Shown here in pieces: positions 5,204 to 6,573 of a DNA stretch of 6,573 bases. A program made the position numbers and the translations under genes. The DNA is from Mageeibacillus sp. UBA3781 (GTDB lineage Bacteria; Bacillota; Clostridia; Saccharofermentanales; Saccharofermentanaceae), in the NCBI GenBank assembly GCA_002368805.1, contig DFFH01000160.1, positions 1 to 6,573 of the forward strand. The letters run 5' to 3'. Below the pieces are notes generated by a model. It was not told the origin of the DNA and did not search any database. It worked only from the letters and a program-made list of their open reading frames with translations. Each line of letters starts with the position of its first letter. Within the stretch, counting starts at the first letter, position 1.

Positions 5204-6573
5204 ATGAAAAAGCAGGTTTTTAATCCCTATCTTCCCAGCTACGAATATATCCCGGACGGCAAGCCCCGTGTCTTCGACGGGCGGCTCTATATCTACGGAA
5301 GCCACGACCGTTTTAACGGTGATGTGTACTGTGCCAACGACTATGTGTGCTGGTCATGTCCGGAGGAGGACCTTTCCGACTGGCGTTATGAGGGCGTGAT
5401 CTATAAAAAGACGCAGGATCCGAGAAATGCAGATGGTTCCCATGCGCTGTGGGCGCCGGATGTATGCCGCGGAAATGACGGGAAATATTATCTCTACTAC
5501 TGTCTGGATTTCCTGAAAGAGATCGGTGTGGCGGTGGCGGATTCACCGGTGGGACCGTTCGAATTTCTCGACTTCGTCCGCTATCCCAACGGGGACATTC
5601 TCGGATCCAGACCCGGCGAGATCCGCCAGTTCGATCCGGGTATCTTCATCGACGATGACAAGCGTATCTATCTTTTCTCCGGAAACAGTCCGCGCTATAA
5701 GCAGACACCGGTGGATAAGGACAGCCTGAAGATGGAACTGGAGCAGGACATGATCACCGTGAAGGCAGGGCCTTTCCACAACCTGCCGATCATTAACGAT
5801 GCGGACGGCACGGAGTACGAGGCCCATCCTTTCTTCGAGGCAAGTTCTGTCCGAAAGATCAACGGGAAATACTACTTCATCTACTCTTCCTGCTGGATGC
5901 ATGAGCTCTGCTGGGCGGTCGCCGATTCGCCTCTGGGAGATTACCATTTCGGCGGCGTGCTGGTGTCGAATGCCGACATCGGCGTCAACGGAAATACCGA
6001 GGCCATGAACTACCGTGGCAACACCCACGGTAGTGTGGCCTTCGTCAACGGGAAGTGGTATGTGTTCTACCACCGCCAGACCAACCGTCATTTCTTCTCC
6101 CGCCAGGCATGTGCGGAGGAGATCGAATTCGACGGACAGGCATTCCATCAGGCGGAGATCACGTCCTGTGGATTAAACGGCGGACCGCTTCGTGATGAGG
6201 GCGAATATGAGGCCAGGATTGCCTGCCATCTCTTTAGTAAGAACGGCACGACCGAGAGCCTTGCCGAGCAGCAGGATGAGCATCACCCGGCCTTTACCCA
6301 GGAAGGGGAAGATAGAGAAGACAACCCGAATCAGTACATCAATAATATGGTGGATGGCGCGACAGCCGGCTACCGGTATTTCGAATTTTCTTCTGCAAAA
6401 GCACTGTCCGTGAAGGTGCGCGGTACGGCGGATGGTGAGTTCGTCGTACGCGACGGAAGAGGAGGCGAGGTCGTTTCCAGGATCAGAATCGCCCCTTCGG
6501 AAAACTGGACGGAATATTCCGCTCCGATCACGATCGGAAACGGAAAACATGCCCTCTATTTTACCTACGAAGG
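5204..6573 (+). CDS. Glycoside hydrolase family 43 with C-terminal CBM6-like domain, 3' end missing
   Basis: The frame is open from the ATG to the window end, 456 complete codons, so the C-terminus is missing. The five-bladed propeller of GH43 spans about residues 5-335. Expected catalytic acids are in place: Asp18 in YIPDGKPRVF (general base), Asp144 in QFDPGIF (pKa modulator) and Glu212 in HPFFEASSVRK (general acid). WAPDV (83-87), GNTHGS with His275 and VFYHR are further family motifs, and SCGLNGGPL marks the end of the propeller. Residues from about 375 (DNPNQYINNMVDGATAGYRY) onward resemble a CBM6-like jelly roll, which in such enzymes packs on the catalytic domain. Members are alpha-arabinofuranosidases, beta-xylosidases or bifunctional; the exact substrate cannot be read here. 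There is no signal peptide, so it is probably cytoplasmic, acting with the upstream esterase on arabinoxylan fragments. Family confident, subfamily not assigned. Confidence 0.93.
   Translation, partial: MKKQVFNPYLPSYEYIPDGKPRVFDGRLYIYGSHDRFNGDVYCANDYVCWSCPEEDLSDWRYEGVIYKKTQDPRNADGSHALWAPDVCRGNDGKYYLYYCLDFLKEIGVAVADSPVGPFEFLDFVRYPNGDILGSRPGEIRQFDPGIFIDDDKRIYLFSGNSPRYKQTPVDKDSLKMELEQDMITVKAGPFHNLPIINDADGTEYEAHPFFEASSVRKINGKYYFIYSSCWMHELCWAVADSPLGDYHFGGVLVSNADIGVNGNTEAMNYRGNTHGSVAFVNGKWYVFYHRQTNRHFFSRQACAEEIEFDGQAFHQAEITSCGLNGGPLRDEGEYEARIACHLFSKNGTTESLAEQQDEHHPAFTQEGEDREDNPNQYINNMVDGATAGYRYFEFSSAKALSVKVRGTADGEFVVRDGRGGEVVSRIRIAPSENWTEYSAPITIGNGKHALYFTYE

Noticed and set aside
4481..5305. Long antisense open frame (274 codons) opposite the esterase and start of GH43
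   Set aside because: No recognisable motifs, and it overlaps the esterase with its complete catalytic triad and family motifs.
5543..6148. Antisense open frame (201 codons) opposite GH43
   Set aside because: The plus-strand GH43 frame is continuous here with all catalytic motifs; this is a shadow.

Overview
The window looks like chromosomal DNA from an anaerobic Bacillota of class Clostridia, most plausibly Lachnospiraceae from a rumen or gut habitat. The grounds are gene content recognised by reading the proteins: a Butyrivibrio Est1E-like cinnamoyl esterase, a GH43 enzyme of a type common in Lachnospiraceae, and a Y-family polymerase followed by a small overlapping YolD-like gene. Ribosome binding sites are purine-rich (AAGGAG, GGAGG) and coding DNA has a fairly GC-rich third codon position. 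No database search was run, so the taxon is an inference. Seven protein genes are present, two of them cut by the window edges. I see no tRNA, rRNA, CRISPR array, insertion sequence, integrase or attachment site.

Left part (1-1391, + strand): the C-terminal two thirds of a Y-family translesion DNA polymerase, carrying a beta-clamp-binding motif, overlaps by 4 bases (ATGA) a small YolD-like gene. This is the familiar UvrX/YolD-type DNA-damage tolerance pair; any LexA box would lie before the window. A 145-base gap (1392-1536) follows, with a hairpin-forming inverted repeat and a possible extended -10 promoter.

Middle (1537-3581, + strand): a DUF3737 protein built from about nine short beta-helix coils, then 29 bases later a PLP-dependent MalY/PatB-type C-S lyase/aminotransferase. 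They are probably cotranscribed. Why a beta-helix protein sits with a C-S lyase is not evident. A nested hairpin at the very end of the lyase gene, plus a small GC hairpin in the 25-base convergent gap, may help end transcription.

The minus-strand gene (3607-4269) encodes a TerB-like helical domain fused to a C-terminal zinc ribbon, function unknown. It is divergent from the next operon across a 175-base AT-rich region that holds candidate promoters for both directions.

Right part (4445-end, + strand): a cytoplasmic Est1E-like feruloyl/cinnamoyl esterase and, 3 bases downstream, a GH43 glycoside hydrolase with a C-terminal CBM6-like jelly-roll domain that runs off the window. Neither has a signal peptide. 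Together they look like an intracellular module that finishes imported arabinoxylan fragments: the esterase would remove hydroxycinnamoyl groups and the GH43 would remove arabinose or xylose units. Overall the region reads as ordinary chromosome with several independent transcription units rather than one novel system.
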